DNA of 64,000 bases from Helicobacter sp. 13S00401-1 (lineage in GTDB: Bacteria; Campylobacterota; Campylobacteria; Campylobacterales; Helicobacteraceae): contig NZ_MLAR01000004.1 in the NCBI RefSeq assembly GCF_002272925.1, positions 62,001 to 126,000 on the forward strand, given 5' to 3'. Positions within the stretch are counted from its first letter, which is position 1, and the number at the start of each line of letters is the position of its first letter. The notes below the pieces were generated by a model. The model searched no databases. It saw nothing but the letters and a program-made list of their open reading frames with translations, and was not told the origin of the DNA. The translations under genes were made by a program, and so were the position numbers. This document shows, one piece after another, positions 39,128-48,490 of this stretch.

Positions 39128-40108
39128 ATGTATAAGCAAGATTTAGATAAATACCTCCAAACAAAGATTCCAAAAGCTATATTTTTATACGGTGAGAGTG
39201 AGTTCTACCTAAGCTACTACGCAGAGTTAATAGCCTCAAAGATAGGTGGGGAAGTAAATAGAATCTATTTTGAAGATAAGGATAATGACGCCTTAGGTCT
39301 ACTTTCTAGTGCCTCACTTTTTGGTGGGAAAAATATAGTCTTAATAAAAACTTACAATACACTATCAGATAAGGTCTTAAAACCAGCCTTATCTAGCATG
39401 GATGAGAACTCTTTTTTGATAGTTGAGTTTTATAAAAACCCTAGCATCTCACCTACTGAGTATTCTAAGCGATGCAAAAGCATGGCTAATAGTTTTAAGC
39501 TTCATCCTAACTGCTTAGAAGTTCGCTTTTTTACACCAACTTTTAATGAAGGCTTATATCTTTTAAAAGAGAGGGCAAAAAAACTAGGGCTTGAAGTACA
39601 TCCTAATGCTTTGGAGTTTTTGCTAGAGGTGCAAAATAGCGATGTAGGTATAGCTTTAAATGAACTAGAAAAATTTACCGTTTATAAAAAAATCTCAAAA
39701 GAGCTAGTAGAAAAGCTAAGCTATGGCATAGCATCCCTTAATATAGACGCCTTGATAGATGCTCTTTTTGATGGGGAAAATATAGCTTTAATCTTAGAGA
39801 AACTAGAAGAAGAAGGTGTTGAAGAGATGGATTTATTAAGAGAAGTTCAAAGACACTTTTACATACTTTTTAAACTCTATGCTTACTCTAAATCTTTTGG
39901 AAGATTAGAGTATAAAGAAGCCTTAGGTTACACTCCACCACCAAAGATTGCTGAAAGTTTAAGTAGGAGGGCTTTAAAGTTAAAAGATGTGCAGTATGTT
40001 AATATCTTAGATACTTTAAACCTTTGGCGTATAAATGCAATGAAGGGGATAGCAAACTCTAAGCTTATTAATTTATCAAATATTAAGTTTTGCATAGATA
40101 GAATGTGA
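39128..40108 (+). CDS. holA: DNA polymerase III subunit delta
   Basis: This 326-residue clamp-loader subunit has an N-terminal AAA+-like region (KIPKAIFLYGESEFYLSYYAELIASKIGG, residues 12-40, without a functional P-loop, as usual) and the segment SASLFGGKNIVLIKTY near 60. The helical C-terminal domain ends IKFCIDRM. It opens the beta sliding clamp. The frame extends upstream to 39068, but that would begin inside the SRP RNA; ATG 39128 (MYKQDLDKYL) is chosen. It precedes rpsF-ssb-rpsR. Confidence 0.85.
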   Translation: MYKQDLDKYLQTKIPKAIFLYGESEFYLSYYAELIASKIGGEVNRIYFEDKDNDALGLLSSASLFGGKNIVLIKTYNTLSDKVLKPALSSMDENSFLIVEFYKNPSISPTEYSKRCKSMANSFKLHPNCLEVRFFTPTFNEGLYLLKERAKKLGLEVHPNALEFLLEVQNSDVGIALNELEKFTVYKKISKELVEKLSYGIASLNIDALIDALFDGENIALILEKLEEEGVEEMDLLREVQRHFYILFKLYAYSKSFGRLEYKEALGYTPPPKIAESLSRRALKLKDVQYVNILDTLNLWRINAMKGIANSKLINLSNIKFCIDRM

Positions 40109-40167
40109 GCTTACATCCTTGACTTAGGCTTAAGTAAAAGCAGAAGTTAAAATCCAGAAGGAGCAAA

Positions 40168-40605
40168 ATGCGTCACTACGAGACTATGTTTATAGTAAAA
40201 CCTACTTTAGTAGAAGAAGAACTTAAGGCAAAGATAGACTTTTTTAAAGAAGTCATCACAAAAAATGGCGGAGTTATAGAAACAACTCTTGATATGGGTG
40301 TTAGAACTCTAGCTTATGAGATAGAAAAAAACGTACGTGGTTACTACTATGTTATCTACTTTAAAGCTAAACCATCTTTAATAGCAGAGCTAGAAAGACT
40401 TTATAGGGTTAATGAAGATATTTTAAGATTTATAGTCATTAAGTATGAATCTAAAAAAGAGCAAAAAGCTTGGGCTTCATTAGTAGATAAGGCTAATAAA
40501 AAAGATACTAAAAAAAGAAGTGATAGAGTAGTTGGTGAAGAAGAAGTTAAGCTATCTGAACCAAAAAGCGAAGAAAGCCCAGCACAAAGCCAACCACAAG
40601 AATAA
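40168..40605 (+). CDS. rpsF: 30S ribosomal protein S6
   Basis: This 145-residue protein begins [14 protein letters not shown], with the family centre [24 protein letters not shown] near 50 and [16 protein letters not shown] near 85. It has a long acidic, Ser/Pro/Gln-rich C-terminal tail (about 40 residues, [16 protein letters not shown]) beyond the compact fold; such tails occur in Campylobacterota S6. AAGGAG lies 7 bases upstream. First gene of rpsF-ssb-rpsR. Confidence 0.95.
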   Translation: MRHYETMFIVKPTLVEEELKAKIDFFKEVITKNGGVIETTLDMGVRTLAYEIEKNVRGYYYVIYFKAKPSLIAELERLYRVNEDILRFIVIKYESKKEQKAWASLVDKANKKDTKKRSDRVVGEEEVKLSEPKSEESPAQSQPQE

Positions 40606-40621
40606 ATCTTAAAGGTCACAA

Positions 40622-41095
40622 ATGTATAACAAGGTCATAATAGTAGGAAACCTAACTAGAGATGTTGACTTTAAGCACCTTCCTAGCGGTACTGCCTTAG
40701 CTACTATAGGATTAGCTAGTAATAGAAGATATAAAAGAAGTGATGGCACTACACAAGATGAAGTTTTATACATAGATGCAAAACTTTTTGGAAGAAGTGC
40801 AGAAGTGGCTAATGAGTACCTTAAGAAAGGCTCAAAAGTGCTTATTGAAGGTAGACTTACACTAGAGACTTGGAAAGATCAAAATGGCAGTCCTAGATCA
40901 AAACACACTATAGCTGTTGAAACCATGCAGATGTTAGATTCTAAGTCTCAAAGTAGTGACTATCCTCAAGCTCAGTCTAATTCATCTGGAAACTATGCTA
41001 GTTCTAACTCTTATGGCCAGCCAAAAAGTGACCCTAAACCTCAGCAAGAAGAACAAATACCAGTTGTTGATATAGATGATGATATACCATTTTAA
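40622..41095 (+). CDS. ssb: Single-stranded DNA-binding protein
   Basis: This 157-residue protein has the OB fold in residues 1-108 (MYNKVIIVGNLTRDVDFKHLPSGTALATIGLASNRRY) and a Gln/Ser/Asn-rich linker. The acidic tail DIDDDIPF recruits partner proteins. It binds single-stranded DNA in replication and repair as a tetramer. It lies 16 bases after rpsF and 9 bases before rpsR. Confidence 0.97.
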   Translation: MYNKVIIVGNLTRDVDFKHLPSGTALATIGLASNRRYKRSDGTTQDEVLYIDAKLFGRSAEVANEYLKKGSKVLIEGRLTLETWKDQNGSPRSKHTIAVETMQMLDSKSQSSDYPQAQSNSSGNYASSNSYGQPKSDPKPQQEEQIPVVDIDDDIPF

Positions 41096-41104
41096 AGGAA
41101 AGAT

Positions 41105-41362
41105 ATGGAACGTAAAAAATATTCAAAAAGATACTGCAAATACACAGAAGCAAAGATAGAGTTTATAGACTATAAAGATATAGAGATGCTAAAACACTCT
41201 TTATCTGAGAGATATAAAATCATGCCAAGACGCCTTACAGGTAATACTAAAAAGTGGCAAGAAAGAGTAGAAGTAGCTATAAAAAGAGCTAGACACATGG
41301 CCTTAATCCCTTATGTTGTTGATAGCAAAAAAGTTGTAGAAAATCCTTTTAGACTTTCTTAA
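41105..41362 (+). CDS. rpsR: 30S ribosomal protein S18
   Basis: This 85-residue basic protein contains the S18 core: [24 protein letters not shown] and [30 protein letters not shown]. It partners S6 on the 30S platform, which explains the operon rpsF-ssb-rpsR. AAAGGA lies just upstream. A terminator follows at 41386-41425. Confidence 0.97.
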   Translation: MERKKYSKRYCKYTEAKIEFIDYKDIEMLKHSLSERYKIMPRRLTGNTKKWQERVEVAIKRARHMALIPYVVDSKKVVENPFRLS

Positions 41363-41385
41363 GACTTAGTAAGCAGACTTTAAAG

Positions 41386-41425
41386 CCTCTTAGTTCTCAT
41401 ATTATAAAAAGACTAAGAGGTTTTT
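41386..41425 (+). terminator. Terminator of the rpsF-ssb-rpsR operon
   Basis: CCTCTTAGT (41386-41394) pairs with ACTAAGAGG (41412-41420), then T5 (41421-41425). A textbook rho-independent terminator. Confidence 0.85.
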
Positions 41426-41615
41426 AAGTCTTAGCTAACTCCTTCAATCCATCTTGATTTAACTTTTAAATCTTAAAACCTCTTTCTAGCCTCATCTCTT
41501 ACGTAAACCTAAAACTAGATTCCATCGTTTTTGACAGACAGCTATCTACACACAAAACGATCTTTAACTCCTAGCTTAAAACTTTAGCTTCACGCAAGCT
41601 TTAAAGCTTTCATTT

Positions 41616-44021
41616 TTACTCTTTTAAAGCTTCATCTATTTTCTCTAAGATATTAGCACTATCTTCAAGTTGCAAGACTTTTACACCAAGTTTTAGTGCA
41701 CTTTGCATCTTTGAGCTAGGAGTATTTCCTTTACTAGCGCCTTCTATTAAGAGGGTGGTGTCTTTATTTACTGCATTTTTCACTTCATAGCCTGCTTCTT
41801 CTAGTATCTGTGTTAGCTTGCTTCTACTTATATCAAGCGCACCTGTTAGGACGATACTCTTTTTTTCTGCATCTAAAGGCATTTTTTTTATTAAATCTAT
41901 GTCGTCTTTGTTTATATTTAAAGTCTTATAAACTTCTTCTAAAATATGTAATGTATCACTTACTTTTAGTATCTTTTTGCCTAGTCTTAGTGCTTCTTGT
42001 TCTTGATTACTCCCTTTGGTGCTTTGGATTAAGAGGTTTGTTTGCTTGTTAACAGTTTTAGTGACTTTAAAGCCTTGAGAGCTTAAAAGTGCACTTAAGC
42101 TATCTTGAGATATATCAAAAGATCCGCTTAGGGCTATCTTAGTTAGATTTAAGCCTAGAGGTTTTGTGCTTAAAGCAACAAAAGGCTTAGTTATATCTAG
42201 TAAGTTTTCTATCTCTTGTTTATTGTCCTTGCAGTAGTTATAAAATGAAGTGCAAGTATCACTGCTTAGATCTGGCAGAGTTTCTAAGATTTCTAAGCTT
42301 GCTTCAAAGCATTTTAAGCCTAGATTAGATTCTAAGACTTTAGAGCTTTCTTTGCCAACATTTGCTATGCTTAGGGCGTTTATAAACTTCCAAAGATTTC
42401 TTGAAGCAATGCTAGCTTTTATAGAATCTATTATCTTTAGGGCTTTTTTATCCTTAAAGCCTTCAAGGCTTAGTAAGTCTTCTTTTTTTAAAAAGTAAAG
42501 ATCTTTTATAGTTCTAACTAGTTTGGCATCTACTAGACTAGATATAGTACTACTTGCTAGATTTTCTATATCCATGCAGTCTTTGGTTGTATAAAAGCTA
42601 AGTTTGGCTTTTAAGATTCCAACACAAGTCTTATTAGTACACATTATCTTTGTGCTACCGCTTTTAAGATCTTTTATAAAGCTTACTTCTTCATGGCAGA
42701 CTGGACAAGTAGTTGGCAAGATTATATCTTTAGTGTTACTGTCTCTTTTTTCTAGTATCACGCTTTCTATTTTAGGGATGACATCTCCACTTCTAGTGAT
42801 TAAAACTGTGTCATTTAACTTTATATCTAGCCTTTTTATCTCATCTACATTATGCAAGCTTGCCCTAGATATAGTTGCTCCTTGAAGCATGACTGGTTCT
42901 AATAAGGCCACAGGAGTTAAAACTCCACTTCTTCCTAGCTGCCAAGAGACATCAAGCAGCTTAGTTTCTTCATAAGTTGCTTTAAACTTATAAGCACAAG
43001 CAAAGCGAGGCACTTTTACGCTAAAGCCTAGCTTAGCTTGCAAGGCTCTATCATCTAGTACTATCACAGCTCCATCTAGTTCACACTCATACTCCTCTCT
43101 TTGTTTTTGTATATCAAGATAGGCATCTTCTAAGGGCTTATGCATACTTTCATAGTCTTTTCTTAAAAGCCTTTTTTTCTCTTCTAATACGTTTATGTTT
43201 TGAAAAGTTGGCATAAGTGTAGATTCTAGTTTGTGTTTTGGGAGGATAAAGTGCTTCATAAAGTTATCCTTAAAGCCAAAACTTAAGACAAGTTGCATCA
43301 AGCTAAAAAGACTTTTAGAATCTTCTTCACTGTAGCCTATACCCCAAGGGATAAACTCTAGCTTTCTTTCAGCTACTACTTTTAAGTCTAGCTGTCTTAG
43401 GGTTGCATTAGCAAGATTTCTAGGATTAGCATAAGTTTTATATCCTAGGTCTAGTTGGGTTTTGTTATAAGCTTTGAAGTTTTCTTTAGAGATAACTACT
43501 TCACCTCTTATCTCTATAGTCTTATTAAAAGGTATATGTAAAGGCAGATCTTGTATAAGCTTTGCTTGTTCAGTTACTATCTCTCCTACTTCTCCATCCC
43601 CTCTAGTGCTTGCTACTACTAGCCTTCCTTCTTTATAAAGTAGATTAAGACTTAAGCCATCAAACTTAGGTGAGACACAAAAGCTATACTCTTCTAAGTT
43701 GTAGTTTAAGTCATTTATATTTTTAAGTAAGGTTTTTAGCCAGGTTGCAAACTCTTGTTTGTTAAATATATCATCTAAGCTCCACATCCTATGCATATGA
43801 TTACTTTTTTTAAAGTCATTTAAGAGTTTATCGCCCACTCTTTGAGTAGGAGAGAGTGGGTCTATGGGATGATTTATCTCATAAGCTTTTACTTCTCTAT
43901 AAAGTAAGTCATAGCTTTTATCATCGATTAAAGGTGTATGGCCTGTGTAGTAAGCCCTAGCATAGATGTTTAATCTATCTATGGCGTCTTTGTAGTCTTT
44001 TGTAGTTTTGATTTTTTGCAT
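41616..44021 (-). CDS. ligA: NAD-dependent DNA ligase LigA with two BRCT domains
   Basis: This 801-residue ligase seals nicks with NAD+. Domain order: Ia/adenylation domain with the catalytic KFDG (K119) in VSPKFDGLSLNLLY and RGDGEVGE; an OB fold around TVLITRSGDVIPKIES (about 395-425); a four-cysteine zinc finger (CPVC, about 434-437, and CTNKTC); helix-hairpin-helix repeats; and two consecutive BRCT domains. The first spans about 625-705 (KIALSGSFDISQDSLSALL), the second about 720-800 (SIVLTGALDISRSKLTQIL). Normal LigA has one BRCT and about 650-690 residues, so this one is extended. The first lines of adenylation motifs look intact. Confidence 0.95.
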   Translation of the reverse strand: MQKIKTTKDYKDAIDRLNIYARAYYTGHTPLIDDKSYDLLYREVKAYEINHPIDPLSPTQRVGDKLLNDFKKSNHMHRMWSLDDIFNKQEFATWLKTLLKNINDLNYNLEEYSFCVSPKFDGLSLNLLYKEGRLVVASTRGDGEVGEIVTEQAKLIQDLPLHIPFNKTIEIRGEVVISKENFKAYNKTQLDLGYKTYANPRNLANATLRQLDLKVVAERKLEFIPWGIGYSEEDSKSLFSLMQLVLSFGFKDNFMKHFILPKHKLESTLMPTFQNINVLEEKKRLLRKDYESMHKPLEDAYLDIQKQREEYECELDGAVIVLDDRALQAKLGFSVKVPRFACAYKFKATYEETKLLDVSWQLGRSGVLTPVALLEPVMLQGATISRASLHNVDEIKRLDIKLNDTVLITRSGDVIPKIESVILEKRDSNTKDIILPTTCPVCHEEVSFIKDLKSGSTKIMCTNKTCVGILKAKLSFYTTKDCMDIENLASSTISSLVDAKLVRTIKDLYFLKKEDLLSLEGFKDKKALKIIDSIKASIASRNLWKFINALSIANVGKESSKVLESNLGLKCFEASLEILETLPDLSSDTCTSFYNYCKDNKQEIENLLDITKPFVALSTKPLGLNLTKIALSGSFDISQDSLSALLSSQGFKVTKTVNKQTNLLIQSTKGSNQEQEALRLGKKILKVSDTLHILEEVYKTLNINKDDIDLIKKMPLDAEKKSIVLTGALDISRSKLTQILEEAGYEVKNAVNKDTTLLIEGASKGNTPSSKMQSALKLGVKVLQLEDSANILEKIDEALKE

Positions 44022-44110
44022 GAAAGTTAGCCCCTAATATCTATGTGGTAAATCCTAAGCTTATGCTAGAATCTTACTCAATTATTTACAAGAGAAAAAG
44101 GCTTGATGAC

Positions 44111-44455
44111 ATGACTGTTAATATGTTGTACTCAAAGATCCACCGTGCAACCATCACTGATAGCAATCTTAACTATATAGGCTCTATTAGCCTTGATATA
44201 AAGCTTATACAAGCAGCTAAGTTACTACCTGGCATAAAAGTTGATATAGTTAATGTTAATAATGGTGCTAGATTTAGTACCTATGTCATAGAAAGCGAAG
44301 TTCCTGGCACTGTATGTGTAAATGGTGCTGCAGCAAGGCTAGTACAAACTGGCGATGTGGTTATAATTATAGCTTACGCGCAGATGTCTTTAAATGAGGC
44401 AGAGAGTTTTGAGCCGCGTATAGTGCAAGTAGATTCTAAAAATCTAATAATTTAA
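44111..44455 (+). CDS. panD: Aspartate 1-decarboxylase proenzyme
   Basis: This 114-residue pyruvoyl enzyme makes beta-alanine for pantothenate and Co[13 protein letters not shown] and YIGSISLD at the N-terminus include the self-cleavage Gly-Ser site that yields the pyruvoyl group. [14 protein letters not shown] and [22 protein letters not shown] follow. The start at 44111 (MTVNMLYSK) is chosen over a longer frame from 44045, whose extra residues are unlike the family; AAAAGG precedes it. It is followed at 13 bases by ybaB, an order I recall from H. pylori (HP0034-HP0036). Confidence 0.95.
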   Translation: MTVNMLYSKIHRATITDSNLNYIGSISLDIKLIQAAKLLPGIKVDIVNVNNGARFSTYVIESEVPGTVCVNGAAARLVQTGDVVIIIAYAQMSLNEAESFEPRIVQVDSKNLII

Positions 44456-44468
44456 AAAAAGGAAAATT

Positions 44469-44768
44469 ATGCTTGATCCAAAGATGTTAGAAACCTTAAT
44501 GGGCAGTATTGAAGAGCAGCTTGAAGGCTTTAAAAACGAAGGTAAAGATAAGATTTTTTCTGTTAAAAGTGGTGGTGGACTAGTAGAAGTTAAGATAAAT
44601 GGTAGTGGCGAAGTTATAGATCTAATCATAGATGATGAACTTTTAGAAGATAAAAGTAGCCTTCAAGTGCTTTTAATAAGCGCTATAAATGAAGCTAACA
44701 AAGAAGCTGATAATTTTAAAAAAGAATCTGCTATGACTAAAATGAAAGATCTTAACCCTTTTAAATGA
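44469..44768 (+). CDS. YbaB/EbfC-family nucleoid-associated protein
   Basis: This 99-residue protein has the YbaB pattern: a helical start (MLETLMGSIEEQLEGF), central strands with SVKSGGGLVEVKINGSGEVIDLIID near residues 32-57, and a C-terminal helix (ISAINEANKEADNFKKESAMTKM). It likely binds DNA as a dimer. AAGGA precedes the ATG. Its stop overlaps the start of the following PDZ gene (ATGA at 44765). Confidence 0.92.
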   Translation: MLDPKMLETLMGSIEEQLEGFKNEGKDKIFSVKSGGGLVEVKINGSGEVIDLIIDDELLEDKSSLQVLLISAINEANKEADNFKKESAMTKMKDLNPFK

Positions 44769-46717
44769 AGACTTCAACCTTTAGCAAAGTCGCACTAGGA
44801 TGTTTGCTTGTAAGTGTGCTTAGCGCGCAAGATTCTAATACTTCAAATCCTGCTATATCCTCTACAAATATGGGTGCTAGTATGCAAAATGTAGATGCGC
44901 CTAATGCTAATGCTATAGATGAGTTTCAAAGTGGTAGCTTTAGTAGTGGAAAGTTTTATCCTAAAGAAACAGTGCTGCTAGATTCTATGACTAAAGAAGA
45001 GCTAAGTTTAAAGTCTAGTCCTACTGGTCCTAAGAAAAGTGCCAAGCTTATAAAAGTAGACGCACATGAGATGAATGTAACAAATGCACTACTAGATGGT
45101 AAACCTAGTCTAGATACAAACACTTACATGAGCAAAAACACTGAGGCAAACTCTAGTGCAGACCTTAGTTTAGATTCTAATAAAAACTCTAATGAAGCTT
45201 TAGATAAAGCTAGTGTGCAAGATGACGCGCTTGCTTTAAACTCTACTTCAGATGAAGATAAACATGAGATTAAAGAATCTAGCATGCAAGAGATGAAGGA
45301 TGTAAAAAAAGATGCTTTAGCTCAAAAAGAGCCCATGCTTTCTGATAAGTCTTTTGGAGTGCAAAAAGTAGAAGGTCTTTATCCAGTTAGCGCTAGTGGG
45401 GAAAGGCTAGATTATGCAGCTTGTGGAGACTACTATCATCAAGCAAGTTTGCGCTTAGGTGATGGCACTTACGCAGTTTACTTAAAAGGAAAGGGCTTTG
45501 TTGGGTTTAGTAAGACTAGACCAAAGGACGCAAGAGTAGCAAAGTATGATCCTTTTAGCGGACTTTTTTTACTAGATTCTAATTTAAAATCAAAGCTAGG
45601 TTATACCTTAATGGACATAGATACTTATGCTAGAACTAGAGAGCTTGTAAGTGCAGATGCTAAAGGGGCAAGGGGAGTTAGACTTGCAAAAGCACAAGAG
45701 GGCTTTTTAGACTATGGACGTATAAATGGCCATATAGCACAAAATGGAGTACTTAGTAATATCTGCTATCAGATTTATGGCATAGGTGTTGGAGGGGATT
45801 CTTTTATAGAAAAGCCTTATATTATGCGCTTTTTAGATTCTAAAAGTGTGCACTATGGAGATATAGGAGTTAGATTTAAACTTAGTGATGCAGAAAATGC
45901 AAACTTTGAAGTACTTTATGTAGACCCATTTTTTAAAGATAACCCTTTTAGGAAAGGAGATGTTTTAATCTCTATTAATAACGTAGCACCTAGGTCTTTT
46001 AAAGACTTAAGTGAGCGCATACTAAACCTAAAACAAGGAAGCTTAGTTAAAGTTGATGTAAGACGAGATGGAAAGGTGCTAAGTTTTGAAGTAAGGGCTG
46101 GTAAAAGATATGGGGGACTTTTGCTGCCTGATAGCTTTTTAGAGCGTTTTAACTTAAAGCTAAGTGATGACTTTGTGGTCTTAAGCGCGCCAAGCAGTGG
46201 TAAGTTTAGTGAGCTAAAAAAAGGTGATAAGATACTTAAGATTAATAATCTAGATCTAAAAGAGTATATAAAACCTATGCATATTAATAGAGATAAGACC
46301 TTAAGAGAGCTTTTTACTAAGCTTTATATGATGAAGGTTAAATCTAATAAAGCTACTTTAATAAACTCTAGCCCAAAAAGTAAAGAAGATGAGCTAGCTA
46401 GCTACATAGCACAGTTTGCTAATAAACACTCTTCTAAAAAGCCTGTTAAAGAAAAAGCTAATTCCATGCAAAACTCTATGACTAAAGAAAGTATGGATAA
46501 TGAACAAGGAGGCTTAAAAAGTGGGGCTGACTTAGAAGCTTTTTTAAATATGAACTCTCCTATGCTTGATTCTACACCTAATGCCATGGATACTAACTCT
46601 ATGGGCTCTATCACTAAGGCTAATAAGCAAGAGACTAAAGATACAAAGCTTGATTTAGGAAGCCTTGATATGCTTATTAGCAGGGATGGGTTTGAGTTTA
46701 GGCTAGTTGTAAAGTAA
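44765..46717 (+). CDS. Exported PDZ-domain protein of unknown role
   Basis: This 650-residue protein has a signal peptide (residues 1-20, FSKVALGCLLVSVLSAQ), then a long Ser/Asn/Asp/Lys-rich disordered region (20-205). The folded part has YDPFSGLFLLDSNLKSKLGY near 265 and a PDZ domain near 370-450 (FFKDNPFRKGDVLISINNVAPRSFKDL), plus a second PDZ-like stretch near 465-500 (LSDDFVVLSAPSSGKFSELKKGDKILKINNLDL). Another low-complexity Lys/Ser/Met tail follows. No protease catalytic triad is seen. In H. pylori HP0036 occupies the same place after ybaB. Perhaps a periplasmic scaffold. Confidence 0.8.
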   Translation: MKTSTFSKVALGCLLVSVLSAQDSNTSNPAISSTNMGASMQNVDAPNANAIDEFQSGSFSSGKFYPKETVLLDSMTKEELSLKSSPTGPKKSAKLIKVDAHEMNVTNALLDGKPSLDTNTYMSKNTEANSSADLSLDSNKNSNEALDKASVQDDALALNSTSDEDKHEIKESSMQEMKDVKKDALAQKEPMLSDKSFGVQKVEGLYPVSASGERLDYAACGDYYHQASLRLGDGTYAVYLKGKGFVGFSKTRPKDARVAKYDPFSGLFLLDSNLKSKLGYTLMDIDTYARTRELVSADAKGARGVRLAKAQEGFLDYGRINGHIAQNGVLSNICYQIYGIGVGGDSFIEKPYIMRFLDSKSVHYGDIGVRFKLSDAENANFEVLYVDPFFKDNPFRKGDVLISINNVAPRSFKDLSERILNLKQGSLVKVDVRRDGKVLSFEVRAGKRYGGLLLPDSFLERFNLKLSDDFVVLSAPSSGKFSELKKGDKILKINNLDLKEYIKPMHINRDKTLRELFTKLYMMKVKSNKATLINSSPKSKEDELASYIAQFANKHSSKKPVKEKANSMQNSMTKESMDNEQGGLKSGADLEAFLNMNSPMLDSTPNAMDTNSMGSITKANKQETKDTKLDLGSLDMLISRDGFEFRLVVK

Positions 46718-46763
46718 GCTTGAAATGCTAGTTTAAAAATGTAAAACTATAAGGAAGTAAAAA

Positions 46764-47672
46764 TTGATACAAGAGATAGATAAGGTTTGTGATGAGTTTG
46801 AAGTCTTTTTAAAAGATTCTAAACCAGTTATAAAAAGCTTTCATCCCTACTTTGAAGATGCTACTTGGGAGATGGTGATAAATGGTGGTAAACGTTTTCG
46901 CCCAAGACTACTTTTTGGTGTAGTGCTTGCTAATGCACCTGAACTACTTCCTAATAGCTTTAAAGTAGCCCTAGCCTTAGAAGTCTTTCATACTTACTCT
47001 TTAATCCATGATGACCTCCCTTGTATGGACAATGCAGACTTAAGAAGAGGGCATACTACTTTGCATAAAAAATATGGTGAGACCCTAGCTGTTTTAGTAG
47101 GAGATGCGCTTAATACTTATGCTTTTAACCTTCTAGCAAGAGCTGCTCTTAGTAGTGAAGTAAAGATTAGCTTAATTGAAGTTTTAAGTAGCTATGGAGG
47201 GATAGAGGGCATGGTGCTAGGACAAGCACTTGATTGCTACTTTGAAAACCAAAAGTTGCCTTTAGATAAGTTAGAACTTATACATCTAAACAAAACTGCA
47301 AGGCTTATAAGTGCTGCGCTTAAAATGGGAGGTCTTATCTCAGTATTAGATTCTAAAGCGCTACAAGCTTTAGAAAAGTTTGGCATGCTTTTAGGACTTT
47401 ACTTTCAAGTTTTAGATGATGTGATGGATGTTAGTTTAAGTATGGAAGTAGCTGGAAAAACTACTAATAATGATGCTAATAAAAATAGCTATGTTAATCT
47501 ACTAGGCTTGCAAGGAAGTATGAAAAAGCTAGAAGAGATAAAAAAAGCACTAGAAGTACACTTACAAGAGATACAAAGAGATATAAATCCAAAAACTAAG
47601 CAAGTTTTAGAATCTATATTCTTACAGTACAGCAAGGACTTTGATTCCAAACTTACCTTACAACAAAAATAA
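46764..47672 (+). CDS. ispA: Farnesyl/geranyl diphosphate synthase (trans-isoprenyl diphosphate synthase)
   Basis: This 302-residue enzyme has the first Asp-rich motif DDLPCMDNAD near residue 85, the preceding GGKRFRPRLLF (near 38) substrate region, and the second Asp-rich motif DDVMD near 225. It makes geranyl and farnesyl diphosphate for quinone tails and cell-wall lipid carriers. The start is TTG at 46764, with AAGGAAG 6 bases upstream. It overlaps slightly with the upstream end of surE, giving the ispA-surE order known from H. pylori. Confidence 0.92.
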   Translation: MIQEIDKVCDEFEVFLKDSKPVIKSFHPYFEDATWEMVINGGKRFRPRLLFGVVLANAPELLPNSFKVALALEVFHTYSLIHDDLPCMDNADLRRGHTTLHKKYGETLAVLVGDALNTYAFNLLARAALSSEVKISLIEVLSSYGGIEGMVLGQALDCYFENQKLPLDKLELIHLNKTARLISAALKMGGLISVLDSKALQALEKFGMLLGLYFQVLDDVMDVSLSMEVAGKTTNNDANKNSYVNLLGLQGSMKKLEEIKKALEVHLQEIQRDINPKTKQVLESIFLQYSKDFDSKLTLQQK

Positions 47673-47694
47673 AAACTATCTTAAGGATAAACTA

Positions 47695-48489
47695 TTGCAA
47701 AAAGTGATCTTACTTACTAATGATGATGGCTACTTTAGCCACGGTATACGTGCATTAAAAGAGGCCCTATCTCCGCTAGGAAGAGTAGTAGTTGTAGCAC
47801 CAGCTACTGAAAAGTCAGCTTGTGGGCATGGGCTAAATATAACTAAGCCTTTAAGACTTATAGAAGTAGAAAAAGACTTTTATAAGCTTGATGATGGAAG
47901 TCCAACTGACTGCATATACATGGCATTAGCTACCCTTTTTAAAGATAAAAAGCCTGATCTTGTAGTCTCTGGCATCAACTTAGGCTCAAATGTAGGTGAA
48001 GATGTAACCTACTCTGGAACAGTAGCAGGAGCTATAGAAGGAGCGCTTCATGGTGTGCCAAGCATAGCTATCTCTCAGTACATACAAGATAAAGATCTTA
48101 ATGCTGAAAGTCTTCCCTTAGATCTAAGTGTTGGACAAAACTTTATACATAAGCTAGTAGAAAAGATCTTTAAAGAGGGCTATATGCTTGAAACTAGAAG
48201 AGTTTTAAATATAAATATACCCCATGCTAGCGTTTATAATGGTGCTTCAAAAGTAACCCAACTAGGTTATAGACATTATCAACTAAGCTATGAAGAAAAT
48301 ATAAATCCGCGCAATGTCAAGTACTACTGGTTAGGAAACATGAGACTAGTTTTAAGCGAGAGAGAAGATGGCAGGGGCTTAGAATCTGACTACAAAGCCA
48401 TAAAGGAAGGGTTTATATCCTTAACTCCTTTAAGTTTAGATCTAACAAGCTATGAAGATATACAAAAGATAAAAGACTTAAATCTCTAG
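47695..48489 (+). CDS. surE: 5'/3'-nucleotidase SurE
   Basis: This 264-residue metal-dependent nucleotidase has the N-terminal metal site ILLTNDDGYFSHGIRAL, with adjacent Asp residues, and the signatures VAPATEKSACGHG near 35, SGINLGSNVGEDVTYSGTVAGA near 96. A longer frame reaches 47641, but the TTG at 47695 (LQKVILLTNDDG, Met at translation) has AAGGA 7 bases upstream and fits the family start. It follows ispA and is one base from recG. Confidence 0.93.
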   Translation: MQKVILLTNDDGYFSHGIRALKEALSPLGRVVVVAPATEKSACGHGLNITKPLRLIEVEKDFYKLDDGSPTDCIYMALATLFKDKKPDLVVSGINLGSNVGEDVTYSGTVAGAIEGALHGVPSIAISQYIQDKDLNAESLPLDLSVGQNFIHKLVEKIFKEGYMLETRRVLNINIPHASVYNGASKVTQLGYRHYQLSYEENINPRNVKYYWLGNMRLVLSEREDGRGLESDYKAIKEGFISLTPLSLDLTSYEDIQKIKDLNL

Positions 48490-48490
48490 C

